From contig NZ_WMIB01000001.1 of NCBI RefSeq assembly GCF_009711125.1, positions 124,001-188,000 on the forward strand: 64,000 nucleotides of DNA, read 5' to 3'. Below the pieces are notes generated by a model. The model was not told the origin of the DNA. It did not search any database and saw only the letters and a program-made list of their open reading frames with translations. A program made the position numbers and the translations under genes. The stretch is from Metabacillus mangrovi (GTDB taxonomy: Bacteria > Bacillota > Bacilli > Bacillales > Bacillaceae). The first letter of the stretch is position 1. The number at the start of each line of letters is the position of its first letter. Positions 27,480 through 35,853 of the stretch are shown here, in pieces.

Positions 27480-28271
27480 TCAGTCCTCAACTTTCACAGA
27501 GTAGGGAAAAACGTGAACCTTGCCTTCAAATTTAAATTCAGCCCAAATTTTATAGACGCCGGGATCTTTAAAGGTGGTTTCGAACTTCGTTTCATTGTCG
27601 GAAAGCGGGTGGACGTGAAGAAATTTTTCGCCTTTTTCATCCAGGATGACGACATGGCCTGCTGCTCCGAGATACCGCTCCGGGGTTCCCTTGTTAAAGG
27701 TAAAGGATAGACGGACAGCTTCATTTGCTTTTAGCTGTTCCGGGCTCATTTTTGCCTCATACTCTGAAGAACGCTGGACGAATGAGTCATCCGGATATAG
27801 CGTGCTTTGCACACTCGGCCCCGCGGCACCCGCAGATAGATTAGCAGGTTGAATTTCATAGGCTGCGTCTTCGGGCTTGATGTCAACGAATGCTTTGTAG
27901 CGGCCGTCTGGAAGAGACTGCCGGACTTCATAAAGTCCGTCTTCTCTTTTATCCGGATGCAGGTGCCGGTAGGTTTTTAAGTCCTCACTGACGACAATTA
28001 AATGCATGATTTTTTCGTGATTAACCTGCAGCCTGCTATAAGGCTGATTTTCATCGTCTTTCACATGTATGCTGATGGTTCCATCCTTATAGGCTGCCTT
28101 TGCTGAAACCGAGCGTTCAGACTCTTCGGGATCATGGCCGGAATGCCCTGATGAACTTTCTTTTGAATGATGGCCCGGGGAAGCTTCTGCAGGCTGCGTG
28201 GATTCATAGATCGAGTATCCTGCGGTCACCGCCGCGAGGATGAGAACGGCAGACAAAATCCATCTTTTCAT
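27480..28271 (-). CDS. Exported His-rich protein with FixH/YtkA-like domain, copper cluster
   Basis: The 263-residue protein has an N-terminal signal or anchor segment (WILSAVLILAAVTAGY), then a His/Ser-rich stretch with HH and HSGHDPEE that could bind metal, then two beta-sandwich-like halves. The second half (YEAKMSPEQLKANEAVRLSFTF to VYKIWAEFKFEGKVHVFPYSVKV) resembles YtkA/FixH-type domains, and LHVHPLSD and HLHPDKRE add paired histidines. It follows copA by 20 bases and likely sits outside the membrane, binding copper delivered by CopA. Domain naming is tentative; location and context are clearer. Confidence 0.6.
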   Translation of the reverse strand: MKRWILSAVLILAAVTAGYSIYESTQPAEASPGHHSKESSSGHSGHDPEESERSVSAKAAYKDGTISIHVKDDENQPYSRLQVNHEKIMHLIVVSEDLKTYRHLHPDKREDGLYEVRQSLPDGRYKAFVDIKPEDAAYEIQPANLSAGAAGPSVQSTLYPDDSFVQRSSEYEAKMSPEQLKANEAVRLSFTFNKGTPERYLGAAGHVVILDEKGEKFLHVHPLSDNETKFETTFKDPGVYKIWAEFKFEGKVHVFPYSVKVED

Positions 28272-28291
28272 GATCGGATTTCCTCCTGTTA

Positions 28292-30694
28292 TTAGAGTTT
28301 TAATCTTTGAAGCCTTAAAGCATTTAACACGACGGATACGGAGCTGAATGCCATGGCTGCGCCTGCAACCCAGGGGGCAAGCAGCCCGGCGGCGGCAATC
28401 GGAATCCCAAGGGCATTATAGCCGAATGCCCAGAAAAGGTTTTGTTTAATGTTCCGGATCGTTTTTCTGCTTAAGAACAGCGCTTCCGCTATGCTGTTTA
28501 AATCTCCCCTTACAAGGGTGACATTTGCTGCTTCCATTGCGATGTCCGTACCGGTCCCCATCGCGATCCCGATATGAGCTGCTGCAAGAGCAGGCGCATC
28601 GTTGATCCCGTCCCCGGCCATTGCGACAACCTTTCCGGACTGCTGAAGTTTCTTAACAGCTTCTGCTTTATCGTTTGGAAGCACTTCTGCGATGACTTCA
28701 TCAATCCCGGCCTTATGAGCGATCGCTTGAGCGGTCCGTTCATTGTCTCCAGTAATCATGATGACCCGAAGACCCATGTCCTTCAATCGTTTGATCGCTT
28801 CAGGGGAGGAATCTTTCATCGTATCCGCTACCGCGAGGACTCCTGCGTAAATGCCGTCCACCGCTGCGATCATCGCTGTCTTCCCTTCTTTTTCGAAGCG
28901 CTGCAAGACCGGTTCAGCTTCCCGGATATCCACGCTGGATTGATTCATCAGCTTTCTCGTTCCAGCCAATACTGTGGCGTTCCTAATTTGTGCCTGTATG
29001 CCAAAGCCGGGAAAAGTTTCAAAGTTCTGTACATCCTCCAAGACGGCACCTTGCTCCATTAAGCCTGTAACGATGGCTTTTGCAAGCGGATGTTCAGACT
29101 GGTTCTCTGCAGAAGCGATAAGAGAAGCGAGCTTTATCTCATCTCCGGAAACCCATTCTGTATCCGTCAGCACTGGACTCCCGGTCGTTATCGTCCCTGT
29201 TTTATCCAGCAGGATGGTATCGATCCGGCGGGCCGTCTCAATGTACTCTCCTCCTTTAAAAAGAATTCCGTTCTCAGCCGCTCGTCCTGAGCCTGCCATG
29301 ATGGATGTGGGAGTCGCGAGACCAAGGGCGCAAGGACAGGCAATCACCAAGACGGCAATCCATTTTTCAAGGGCAGAAGGAAAGTCGCCTGGATCGAGCC
29401 AGACCAGCCATATGAAAAAGGTGAGAAGGGCGATTCCCAGCACGATTGGAACAAAGATCCCCGAGATCGTGTCAGCCAAACGCTGGATTGGCGCTTTGGA
29501 GGCCTGGGCATCCTCGACCGTTTTGATAATCTGTGCGAGCGCAGAATCTTTCCCGACTTTTTCGGCTCTTACTTTAATCGATCCGTTTTGATTGATGGAT
29601 GCCCCATATACAAAATCACCGGGTGATTTGTCCGATGGAATGCTTTCCCCTGTCAGCATGGACTCATCAACGCTTGAACGGCCTTCTTCGATCTTTCCGT
29701 CTACCGGTACCTTTTCGCCAGGCCGGACGAGGACAAGATCACCTGCTGCAACTTCTGCAAGAGGAATGACCGTTTCCTTCCCTCCGCGGATGACCGAAGC
29801 GGTTTTCGCCTGAAGACCCATCAGTTTTTTTATCGCCTGGGAAGATCGGCCCTTCGCTCTCGCTTCAAACAGCTTTCCGAGTAAAATAAGCGTAATAAGT
29901 ACAGCACTCGTTTCATAATAAAGCCCTGCGGCACCAGTACCTGCAGCGGACGCAAAGAGGGTTGTGAACAGGCTGTAGAAAAAGGCCGCAGACGTTCCCA
30001 ATGCTACAAGCACATCCATGTTGGCGCTTTTGTTCCGCAGCGCATGGTAAGCTCCCCTGTAAAACTGCCAGCCGGCAACGAACTGAACCGGGGCGGCCAG
30101 TGCAAGCTGGACCCAGGAATTCATCAGCATTTCCGGAAGGTAGATAAAAGAAGTGAACGTAAAATGACTGACCATCGCCCATAAAAGCGGTACGGACAAT
30201 ATGAGGGAAAACCAAAATTTCCCTTGCTGGTTCCTTAGCTCCCGCAGTTGCTTTTCTTCCTGCTGCTCTTCTTTGATGGCCGCACCGTAGCCCAGTTTTT
30301 CAATCCTCTGAATCAGATCATCAGGTGTGACTGCGGAATCCACATATTCCACATCTGCCCGCTCCACGGCAAGGTTCACGGATGCGTGCAGCACTCCCTC
30401 CATTTTGCGGAGCCCCTTTTCGATCCTTGCGGCACAGGCCGCACAGGTCATCCCTGTAATCGTAAAAACAGCTTTTTTCCCTTCTGCTTCATAGCCGAGG
30501 CCATGAATCTTTTCAAAAATGTCATGGGTTTTTAGTTTGCTGCTGTCATAGGTCACGGTACCGCGTTCTAAAGCGAGATTGACGTTCGCTTCCTCGATGC
30601 CGTCCATTTTCCGGAGACCTTTTTCAATTCTTGCTGCACAGGCAGCGCATGTCATTCCGCGAATGCTGAAATCCGCACCTTTCCTTTGTTCCAA
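28292..30694 (-). CDS. copA: Copper-exporting P1B-type ATPase
   Basis: CopA pumps Cu(I) out of the cytoplasm. Two N-terminal HMA domains carry [17 protein letters not shown] each (about residues 13 and 81). The core shows TGES in the actuator domain, the membrane CPC motif in [13 protein letters not shown], the phosphorylated DKTGT, an HP motif in SEHPLAKAI and the hinge [11 protein letters not shown]. At 800 residues it matches B. subtilis CopA. The start is TTG at 30694 after GAGGTGAG. A CsoR-type operator lies 15 bp upstream, so copA may be transcribed separately from copZ as well as with it. Confidence 0.96.
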   Translation of the reverse strand: MEQRKGADFSIRGMTCAACAARIEKGLRKMDGIEEANVNLALERGTVTYDSSKLKTHDIFEKIHGLGYEAEGKKAVFTITGMTCAACAARIEKGLRKMEGVLHASVNLAVERADVEYVDSAVTPDDLIQRIEKLGYGAAIKEEQQEEKQLRELRNQQGKFWFSLILSVPLLWAMVSHFTFTSFIYLPEMLMNSWVQLALAAPVQFVAGWQFYRGAYHALRNKSANMDVLVALGTSAAFFYSLFTTLFASAAGTGAAGLYYETSAVLITLILLGKLFEARAKGRSSQAIKKLMGLQAKTASVIRGGKETVIPLAEVAAGDLVLVRPGEKVPVDGKIEEGRSSVDESMLTGESIPSDKSPGDFVYGASINQNGSIKVRAEKVGKDSALAQIIKTVEDAQASKAPIQRLADTISGIFVPIVLGIALLTFFIWLVWLDPGDFPSALEKWIAVLVIACPCALGLATPTSIMAGSGRAAENGILFKGGEYIETARRIDTILLDKTGTITTGSPVLTDTEWVSGDEIKLASLIASAENQSEHPLAKAIVTGLMEQGAVLEDVQNFETFPGFGIQAQIRNATVLAGTRKLMNQSSVDIREAEPVLQRFEKEGKTAMIAAVDGIYAGVLAVADTMKDSSPEAIKRLKDMGLRVIMITGDNERTAQAIAHKAGIDEVIAEVLPNDKAEAVKKLQQSGKVVAMAGDGINDAPALAAAHIGIAMGTGTDIAMEAANVTLVRGDLNSIAEALFLSRKTIRNIKQNLFWAFGYNALGIPIAAAGLLAPWVAGAAMAFSSVSVVLNALRLQRLKL

Positions 30695-30709
30695 TATTTC
30701 TCACCTCAC

Positions 30710-30726
30710 ATACCTGCATGGGGTAT
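30710..30726. promoter_or_regulatory. CsoR-type operator before copA
   Basis: ATACCTGCATGGGGTAT has ATACC/GGTAT arms, spaced like the CsoR box of the B. subtilis copZA promoter. It lies between the copZ terminator-like hairpin and the copA start. Confidence 0.65.
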
Positions 30727-30738
30727 ATTTTATTGCTG

Positions 30739-30767
30739 GAAAAACGCACAGCTGCGGAGCCGTGCGT
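30739..30767 (-). terminator. Hairpin between copZ and copA
   Basis: ACGCAC and GTGCGT arms (30744-30749 with 30762-30767) plus an inner GCT/AGC pairing are followed on the minus strand by TTTTT. It directly follows the copZ stop and may partly uncouple copZ from copA. Confidence 0.6.
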
Positions 30768-30768
30768 C

Positions 30769-30975
30769 CTATTCTTTTACATCATATCCTTGATCATCGA
30801 TGGTCTCTTTGATTTCATCCAGTGTAACAGATCCAGGCTCAAAGCTTACAGCCACAGTTCCTGCCTGAACATCTGCTTTAACTGATTCGACACCGGATAA
30901 TTGGCCGACACTGCCTTCGATGGCCTTGACACAATGCTGGCAGCTCATTCCTTCCACTTGTAAAACCGTATTCAT
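30769..30975 (-). CDS. copZ: Copper chaperone CopZ
   Basis: CopZ carries Cu(I) to CopA. The 68-residue HMA-fold protein has the metal motif GMSCQHC (Cys12, Cys15) and the conserved end DDQGYDV. It lies 18 bases after csoR and has its own hairpin downstream. Size and sequence are typical of Bacillus CopZ. Confidence 0.95.
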   Translation of the reverse strand: MNTVLQVEGMSCQHCVKAIEGSVGQLSGVESVKADVQAGTVAVSFEPGSVTLDEIKETIDDQGYDVKE

Positions 30976-30993
30976 CCTATCATCCCTCCTTTT

Positions 30994-31320
30994 TTATTTT
31001 TTCATCAGTTTGCCGATGGTGAGGAGCACCTCATCAAGAATTTCAGGGTCACCATCCTTAATCCGCTCTGCTACGCATGATTTCATATGACCTTCTAAAA
31101 GAAGCTTTCCGACACTATTTAATGCCGCCTGAGTGGCAGCAATTTGAGTGATGACATCATCACAATACGTATCTTCTTCAATCAGTCTTTTTATTCCGCG
31201 AATTTGACCTTCGATCCTGTTCAGGCGGGAAGTTAAATTCTTTTTCGTAAGCTCGGAATGGTGGCTCTTTCTTTCCGCGATGCAGTGTTCTGCGACAGGC
31301 TCAGCTTGATTTTCTTCCAT
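30994..31320 (-). CDS. csoR: Copper-sensing repressor CsoR
   Basis: CsoR represses the copper genes until Cu(I) binds. In this 108-residue helical protein the Cu ligands Cys53, His78 and Cys82 (TYCDD and EGHMKSC) are all present, as in the copper-specific branch. The HSELTKKNLTSRLNRIEGQIRGIKRLIEED segment is the DNA-binding helix region. An AAGGAGG ribosome site and an operator-like palindrome lie upstream, so it is probably autoregulated. Here csoR is in the same operon as copZ. Confidence 0.95.
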   Translation of the reverse strand: MEENQAEPVAEHCIAERKSHHSELTKKNLTSRLNRIEGQIRGIKRLIEEDTYCDDVITQIAATQAALNSVGKLLLEGHMKSCVAERIKDGDPEILDEVLLTIGKLMKK

Positions 31321-31351
31321 AAGGGCACCTCCTTCATTAAAAATTAATGTA

Positions 31352-31372
31352 ACATACCCCTATACGGTATGT
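31352..31372. promoter_or_regulatory. CsoR-type operator before csoR
   Basis: ACATACC (31352-31358) and GGTATGT (31366-31372) are perfect 7-bp arms around a 7-base centre CCTATAC. On the minus strand a TTTACA -35-like box overlaps the palindrome, so bound CsoR would block the csoR promoter. Confidence 0.7.
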
Positions 31373-31465
31373 AAACACTTTGATTTTGATTCCGCTGCTG
31401 CAATCATACGGATTTCCGGCTAAAGATGATATAATGCTAGGAGATTAAGGAAAAGGGTGTAGTGG

Positions 31466-32581
31466 ATGACAAGAATCGCAATCATCGGGGCCGGAATCTT
31501 AGGTGCTTCTGCGGCCTATCACCTCGCTAAAAGCGGAGCAGATGTAATGATAGCTGACAGCGCTGAGCCCGGTCAGGCAACAGGAGCGGCGGCTGGCATT
31601 ATATGCCCATGGCTGTCACAGCGGAGGAATCAGGCCTGGTATCAGCTTGCCAAAAATGGTGCGGGTTATTATCCGGATCTGATAAAAGCGCTGGAATTGG
31701 ACGGAGAAACCAATACAGGGTATTTCCGTTCAGGTGCGGTGAGTCTTAACAGTGATGAGAAAAAAATAAGGAAAACACTGGAGCGGGCAGAAAAACGGCA
31801 GCCTGACGCGCCGGAAATGGGAGCGATTTCCTTTCTTTCTCCTGAGCAAACCTCTGCCCTCTTCCCCTTGCTGAAACAGACGTATTACGGGGTTCATGTG
31901 AGCGGCGGTGCACGGGCGGATGGCAGAAAACTAAGAGACGCTCTTTTGAACGGTGCACGGAAACATGGTGCTACGTATATAACGGGTGCTGCATCCTTAT
32001 TATTTGAAGGAAACAAGGTAACAGGTATGGAAGTTAATGGGGAACACATTCCGGCAGACTGTACAGCAGTGTGTGCAGGAGCCTGGGGAGCCAAGCTTCT
32101 GGATCCTTTACAGGCATCTGTAAAGGTCACCTTTCAAAAAGCCCAGATCGTCCACCTAAGAACCGCAGAGAAGGAAACATCGGAGTGGCCTGTGCTTATG
32201 CCTCCCGGAACGCACTATTTACTTGCTTTTCCCGGAGGAAGGGTCGCAGCGGGAACCACTCATGAAGATACGGAGGAATACAGTGTCTTTCCTACTGCCG
32301 GTGGAATTTCAGAAATACTTCAAAAAGCAGCGGAAACCGCACCGGAGTTGGCGTCAGCAGAATATGTAGAAACGAGAGTTGGATTCCGTCCGTTCACAGA
32401 AGACTTTCTCCCCGTAATCGGCGGGATTTCGGGCTGGGATGGCTTGCTGTTTGCGAATGGGCTCGGCTCTTCCGGTTTGACCACGGGACCCTACATTGGA
32501 AAGCAGCTTGCCTCGCTCGCGCTGGGGGAAGATCCTGATCTGGATCTGTCACCTTATCAGCCGCAAACTCATTACGTTTAA
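31466..32581 (+). CDS. FAD-dependent amino-acid oxidase/dehydrogenase family (DAO)
   Basis: This 371-residue protein opens with the dinucleotide-binding IAIIGAGILGASAAYHLAKSGADVMIAD and continues with the DAO-fold segments GQATGAAAGIICPWLSQRRN and, near the end, ETRVGFRPFTEDFLPVIGG and NGLGSSGLTTGPYIGKQLA. Enzymes of this group oxidise glycine, sarcosine or D-amino acids. It stands alone before a small conserved gene and the moaB cluster. The substrate is not predictable from sequence alone. A TATAAT at 31430-31435 may be its -10 box. Confidence 0.8.
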   Translation: MTRIAIIGAGILGASAAYHLAKSGADVMIADSAEPGQATGAAAGIICPWLSQRRNQAWYQLAKNGAGYYPDLIKALELDGETNTGYFRSGAVSLNSDEKKIRKTLERAEKRQPDAPEMGAISFLSPEQTSALFPLLKQTYYGVHVSGGARADGRKLRDALLNGARKHGATYITGAASLLFEGNKVTGMEVNGEHIPADCTAVCAGAWGAKLLDPLQASVKVTFQKAQIVHLRTAEKETSEWPVLMPPGTHYLLAFPGGRVAAGTTHEDTEEYSVFPTAGGISEILQKAAETAPELASAEYVETRVGFRPFTEDFLPVIGGISGWDGLLFANGLGSSGLTTGPYIGKQLASLALGEDPDLDLSPYQPQTHYV

Positions 32582-32598
32582 ACAGGAGGACATGCTTC

Positions 32599-32898
32599 GT
32601 GCAGAACAAAGATCTTGAGAACCAAATAATCGAGAACTACCAGAATGACGAAAAGATGATGATTTTAGTATTTGCTCAATGGTGCATAAATCATGATTTG
32701 GATCCGGAAGAGCTTTACCGGAAAGCGTACCCCGGGCAAAAAAACAACCAGGCACTGAAAGAAGCACTCGAATTGACAGTGCCGAAAAAAGAGGCGGGCC
32801 CAATTGCCGATGACACTCTGCTCGGTGTACTATCCCTCTTTGGCAACGAAGATCTTGCCTTTGCTGTAATGGAAGAAATCAATAACAGAAAAAAGTAA
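32599..32898 (+). CDS. Small conserved-looking protein of unknown function
   Basis: The 99-residue protein is soluble, charged and probably all-helical (MMILVFAQWCINHDLDPEELYRKAYPGQ, TLLGVLSLFGNEDLAFAVMEEI). It has a convincing AGGAGG ribosome site before a GTG start, 17 bases after the preceding oxidoreductase, so it is probably co-transcribed with that gene. I do not recognise a named family. Its codon use looks like that of its neighbours. Confidence 0.6.
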   Translation: MQNKDLENQIIENYQNDEKMMILVFAQWCINHDLDPEELYRKAYPGQKNNQALKEALELTVPKKEAGPIADDTLLGVLSLFGNEDLAFAVMEEINNRKK

Positions 32899-32914
32899 CC
32901 GTTTTATGTAAAAA

Positions 32915-32950
32915 GGCAGCCTCTCTGGTACAGTGGTACCAAAAGCTGCC
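32915..32950 (+). other. Two-tier hairpin directly upstream of moaB
   Basis: GGCAGC (32915-32920) pairs with GCTGCC (32945-32950), enclosing a second stem GGTAC/GTACC (32927-32940) with an AGTG loop and an internal loop. On the plus strand it ends 4 bases before the moaB ribosome site AAGGAG. On the minus strand it is followed by TTTTTAC. It could be a translational control element or a terminator read in reverse. Confidence 0.5.
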
Positions 32951-32967
32951 AAAAAGGAGAGTGCGGA

Positions 32968-33468
32968 TTGGCTGTGCATACGCATAATCAGAATTTATCT
33001 GTCGCTGCAGCGGTTTTAACGGTCAGTGACACGCGGACAAAAGAAAATGACAAAAGCGGCGCTCTGATCCGGGAGCTGCTGTCCAATGAAGGGCATACTG
33101 CTGCTGATTATGCCATTGTAAAGGATGAGACAGCAGAGATCGTGAATAAAGTTCTCAGCTGGTCGAGAACAGACGGAATACAGGCTGTCATCATCACAGG
33201 AGGAACCGGATTCAGCCCAAGAGATGTCACGCATGAAGCACTTGTGAAGATATTCGATAAGGAAATGACCGGATTTGGAGAGCTGTTCAGACGTCTGAGC
33301 TATGATGAAATCGGCGTGAAAGCCATGTTCAGCCGCGCTGCCGCAGGAAGCATAAACGGCCGGCCGGTATATGCGATGCCCGGCTCTTCAAATGCTGTGA
33401 TGCTTGGCATGAAAAAATTGGTCCTTCCTTCTATTCAGCATTTTACAGAGGAGCTGAACCGGATATGA
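32968..33468 (+). CDS. moaB: Molybdenum cofactor biosynthesis protein MoaB (Mog type)
   Basis: MoaB/Mog adenylylates molybdopterin before metal insertion by MoeA. The 166-residue protein shows AAVLTVSDTRTKENDKSG, the binding motif TGGTGFSPRDVTHEA, MTGFGELFRRLSYDEIG and the C-terminal MPGSSNAVMLGM. The start is TTG at 32968, 8 bases after AAAAAGGAGA. The mobA start overlaps its stop as ATGA. It opens the second cofactor cluster. Confidence 0.93.
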   Translation: MAVHTHNQNLSVAAAVLTVSDTRTKENDKSGALIRELLSNEGHTAADYAIVKDETAEIVNKVLSWSRTDGIQAVIITGGTGFSPRDVTHEALVKIFDKEMTGFGELFRRLSYDEIGVKAMFSRAAAGSINGRPVYAMPGSSNAVMLGMKKLVLPSIQHFTEELNRI

Positions 33469-34043
33469 AAACAGCGGGAGTCGTTCTTGCAGGAGGAAAA
33501 TCCTCACGATTCGGTAAACCAAAAATGTTTGAATCACACGAAGGAAAAGCGTTTTATGAGCACAGCCTCGACGCCCTAAAGGTCAATCAGCTGTCCCCGC
33601 TTGTTATCTCGACAAACCATGAACTCGTTCACCGGTTTGAGCGGGAAGATGTCAGACTGATTGTCGAGGAGGAATCAAATTCTTACCAGGGGCCTCTATA
33701 TGCCATACATAATGTAATCAGCAAAATGGATGATACAGAATGGTTTTTTATCTTATCCTGTGACATTCCTTACGTAACAGCTGAATTTGTAAAAGAGATG
33801 GTGAGTTTTGCAGAAGAATCAGAGGCAGATGCCGTTGTGCCGGTCCAGGGCGGGAGAATTCAGCCGCTAATGGCCCTGTACCATAAGAAAACGGAAACGA
33901 ACTTTGAAAAAATGCTCGCGGCAGATGATCATAAGCTTGTCCATCTGCTGAATGATCTGCATGTCCTGACGATCCCCTTTGCAGAGGACGATCCGGCTTT
34001 TATCAATATTAATACAGCTACAGACTGGAATAACGATTACTAG
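33465..34043 (+). CDS. mobA: Molybdenum cofactor guanylyltransferase
   Basis: MobA transfers GMP from GTP to the cofactor, giving the guanine dinucleotide form used by formate dehydrogenases and nitrate reductases. The 192-residue nucleotidyltransferase starts with VVLAGGKSSRFGKPKMFE (nucleotide binding) and has SCDIPYV as the metal-binding Asp motif and PVQGGRIQPLMALYHK. It is coupled to moaB by a 4-base overlap. Its helper MobB is encoded in the other cluster. Confidence 0.92.
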   Translation: MKTAGVVLAGGKSSRFGKPKMFESHEGKAFYEHSLDALKVNQLSPLVISTNHELVHRFEREDVRLIVEEESNSYQGPLYAIHNVISKMDDTEWFFILSCDIPYVTAEFVKEMVSFAEESEADAVVPVQGGRIQPLMALYHKKTETNFEKMLAADDHKLVHLLNDLHVLTIPFAEDDPAFININTATDWNNDY

Positions 34044-34055
34044 GAGGGATTCAGG

Positions 34056-34538
34056 ATGGATTCGTTTACGCACTATAACGAGGCCGGGATGCCGCGGATG
34101 GTCGATATCTCAGAGAAACATCCTTCAAAGAGAACCGCTTCAGCACAGTCTCTCATCTCTTTGTCAGAGGAGCTTTACGATGCGATTCAAGCGGGAGCGA
34201 TCAAAAAGGGAGACCCTTTGCAGACAGCCCAGATTGCAGGCATTATGGCAGCCAAGAAAACGGCTGACTTAATTCCGATGTGCCATCCGATTCAGCTTCA
34301 AGGAACAGATCTTGCATTTGAATACCGGAAAACAGAAAACGGGTATCAATTAGCCATCACGGCAGAGGTCAAGTGCGATGGAAAAACAGGGGTTGAGATG
34401 GAGGCTCTTACCGCCGCTTCAGTAGCAGCCCTCACCTTCTATGATATGTGCAAGGCAGTGGATAAAAGCATGGTCATTAAAGAAACGTGCCTTGTAAAAA
34501 AAACAGGCGGGAAAAGCGGCGATTATCTTCGCAAATAA
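34056..34538 (+). CDS. moaC: Cyclic pyranopterin monophosphate synthase
   Basis: MoaC converts the MoaA product to cyclic pyranopterin monophosphate. The 160-residue protein has the family segments [72 protein letters not shown] and GGKSGDY, with catalytic Asp and Lys residues. An AGGAGGG ribosome site precedes the ATG. A strong terminator follows immediately. Confidence 0.96.
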   Translation: MDSFTHYNEAGMPRMVDISEKHPSKRTASAQSLISLSEELYDAIQAGAIKKGDPLQTAQIAGIMAAKKTADLIPMCHPIQLQGTDLAFEYRKTENGYQLAITAEVKCDGKTGVEMEALTAASVAALTFYDMCKAVDKSMVIKETCLVKKTGGKSGDYLRK

Positions 34539-34565
34539 AAAAGGGCTGAATCAGCCCTTTTTTTA
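34537..34565. terminator. Bidirectional terminator between moaC and the YwaF-like gene
   Basis: AAGGGCTGA and its complement around a 3-base loop are flanked by A and T runs, so it serves both converging genes. Confidence 0.9.
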
Positions 34566-35303
34566 TTGAAGAGAAACACGTACTTTCTCTTCTTTCAGAT
34601 CGGTTGTTTTTTCTCTGAAAACAAGCCACAGAACGAGCCCCATTCCGGCTGCGATCGCTTCCAGGGAGAGGATATACCATGGATAAGGCCCAAGAAGGTC
34701 AAGCAGGCTTCCGCTCGAAGGTTTGTGGGCAAGAAACATGTAATTTCCCCCGGTAACGAAGTTCACGCCAAGTACGGCCGGCAAAAGGATATTCAGGAAT
34801 AAAACCATCTTCCAGACGGAATGGAATGTCGGCCTGTACCCCTTCACCCACGTATAATAGAGCGGCACAGCAAAAATCCACACATGCGTATAGAAGAAAT
34901 GGAAAAACCGGAAGTGCGGAAAGCCGATTTCAAGCACTGGCGTCAGCAGTGCCTGGGATGCACCGAGCAAACCAATAAACAGCAGGATCTCGTATATGAG
35001 GCGGTTTCCCGTCAGCAGCAACAGCACGGCCATGATAAAACTGATGTTGCACAGTTCCAGCGGAAGGGCATGGTTCACACTCCAGTTGCTGTTGACGATC
35101 AGCCACACATGATACAGCAGCTCGGTAACAATCAGGCTGACAGCAAGCGCTCTTTCATAAACCTTCAAATTTCTCTGCTGAAGTTTTTTCCTGAACAGAT
35201 ACATCAAGAACACTAAAATAAACAGGATGCCAAGCACGGCCGTATGGCTCGCTTCAAACATAGCAAAAGGAAATTCACCCGGATTATTGTTAAATAGGTT
35301 CAT
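34563..35303 (-). CDS. TIGR02206/YwaF-family integral membrane protein
   Basis: The protein of about 246 residues has seven or so hydrophobic segments and the family features HALPLELCNISFI, ASQALLTPVL, FRFFHFFYTHVWIFAVPLYYTWV and HKPSSGSLLDLLGPYPWY. This matches the YwaF/TIGR02206 family of Firmicutes, whose function is not established. The ATG at 35303 after GGGGTTGATCAG is taken as the start. It converges on moaC and stands alone. Confidence 0.75.
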   Translation of the reverse strand: MNLFNNNPGEFPFAMFEASHTAVLGILFILVFLMYLFRKKLQQRNLKVYERALAVSLIVTELLYHVWLIVNSNWSVNHALPLELCNISFIMAVLLLLTGNRLIYEILLFIGLLGASQALLTPVLEIGFPHFRFFHFFYTHVWIFAVPLYYTWVKGYRPTFHSVWKMVLFLNILLPAVLGVNFVTGGNYMFLAHKPSSGSLLDLLGPYPWYILSLEAIAAGMGLVLWLVFREKTTDLKEEKVRVSLQ

Positions 35304-35347
35304 CTGATCAACCCCGCACAAAGTTCAATTTTCTCCATTCTATCACA

Positions 35348-35398
35348 CAGGCAGCTTAAGGCTCCTCTTTTTCAGGTATCATCCCTATATAGGAGTAT
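35348..35398 (+). repeat. Upstream copy of a duplicated leader segment
   Basis: This segment and 35801-35848 are similar over about 48 bp: CAGRCAG, then a CTTTTTCAGGTAT block followed by an AGGAGT ribosome-site-like block. Copy 2 is the adaA promoter and ribosome-binding region; copy 1 runs straight into the tnpB remnant. Confidence 0.65.
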
Positions 35399-35413
35399 GC
35401 CGCTGTCTGGAAA

Positions 35414-35674
35414 ATGCGGATCCGCTTTCGCTGCATGCTTGAGTACAAAGCGAAATGGTACGGCAAACAGGTCATCGCTGTCGGAAAAAGTTTCCCGTCG
35501 AGCCAGCTCTGTTCGATTTGCGGTTACCGCCACAAAGAGGTAAAAAGCCTCGCTTTGCGAGCGTGGGAATGCCCGTCATGCCGCACGCACCACGACCGTG
35601 ATGCGAACGCGAGCCAAAACATTTTGACCGAAACCTTGAGGCTTCTAACCGCAGGGACTGCGGGGATCGCCTAA
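35414..35674 (+). pseudogene. tnpB: C-terminal remnant of a TnpB (IS200/IS605-type) protein
   Basis: Only the last quarter or so of TnpB is left. From about residue 8 the chain reads [23 protein letters not shown], the zinc ribbon CSICGY...CPSC, and the RuvC-III Asp in HHDRDANAS, ending [10 protein letters not shown], a common TnpB terminus. The RuvC-I and RuvC-II parts and the helical lobe are missing, so it cannot be a nuclease. A plausible first native residue is near 35435. The structured 3' end of the element is still present downstream. Confidence 0.88.
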
Positions 35675-35755
35675 TCAATAACGGGCGGTTACGCCCGTGT
35701 TCTTAGGAATCCCCCACTTCAAATTTCTGCAAGGAAATTAAGTGGGGGTAGTTCA
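35641..35755 (+). mobile_element. Right end of the TnpB element with omegaRNA-like hairpins
   Basis: Overlapping and following the tnpB stop are three hairpins: CCGCAG/CTGCGG (35649-35663), ACGGGCG/CGCCCGT (35681-35698) and the long subterminal CCCCCACTT/AAGTGGGGG (35711-35748) with an inner AATTTC/GAAATT stem. TnpB elements encode their guide RNA scaffold in this place. The element edge is probably within GTAGTTCAA near 35749-35756. No left end is visible. Confidence 0.7.
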
Positions 35756-35800
35756 ACACACACCCCTCAGAGTTTCAAAATCTTGCTCTCCTATTTAGAT

Positions 35801-35848
35801 CAGACAGAAGCCTCCGCTTTTTCAGGTATAATCACCAGTAAGGAGTGA
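35801..35848 (+). repeat. Downstream copy of the duplicated leader (adaA promoter region)
   Basis: This copy contains TATAAT (35828-35833) and AAGGAGTGAG, which provide the -10 box and ribosome site of adaA. It matches 35348-35398 in a gapped fashion. The -35 box is weak, as expected for an Ada-activated promoter. Confidence 0.6.
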
Positions 35849-35853
35849 GAAAC

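Noticed and set aside
32899-32967. Molybdenum cofactor riboswitch before moaB
   Set aside because: The structure is about 36 bases, much smaller than the known Moco element, and lacks its multi-stem layout.
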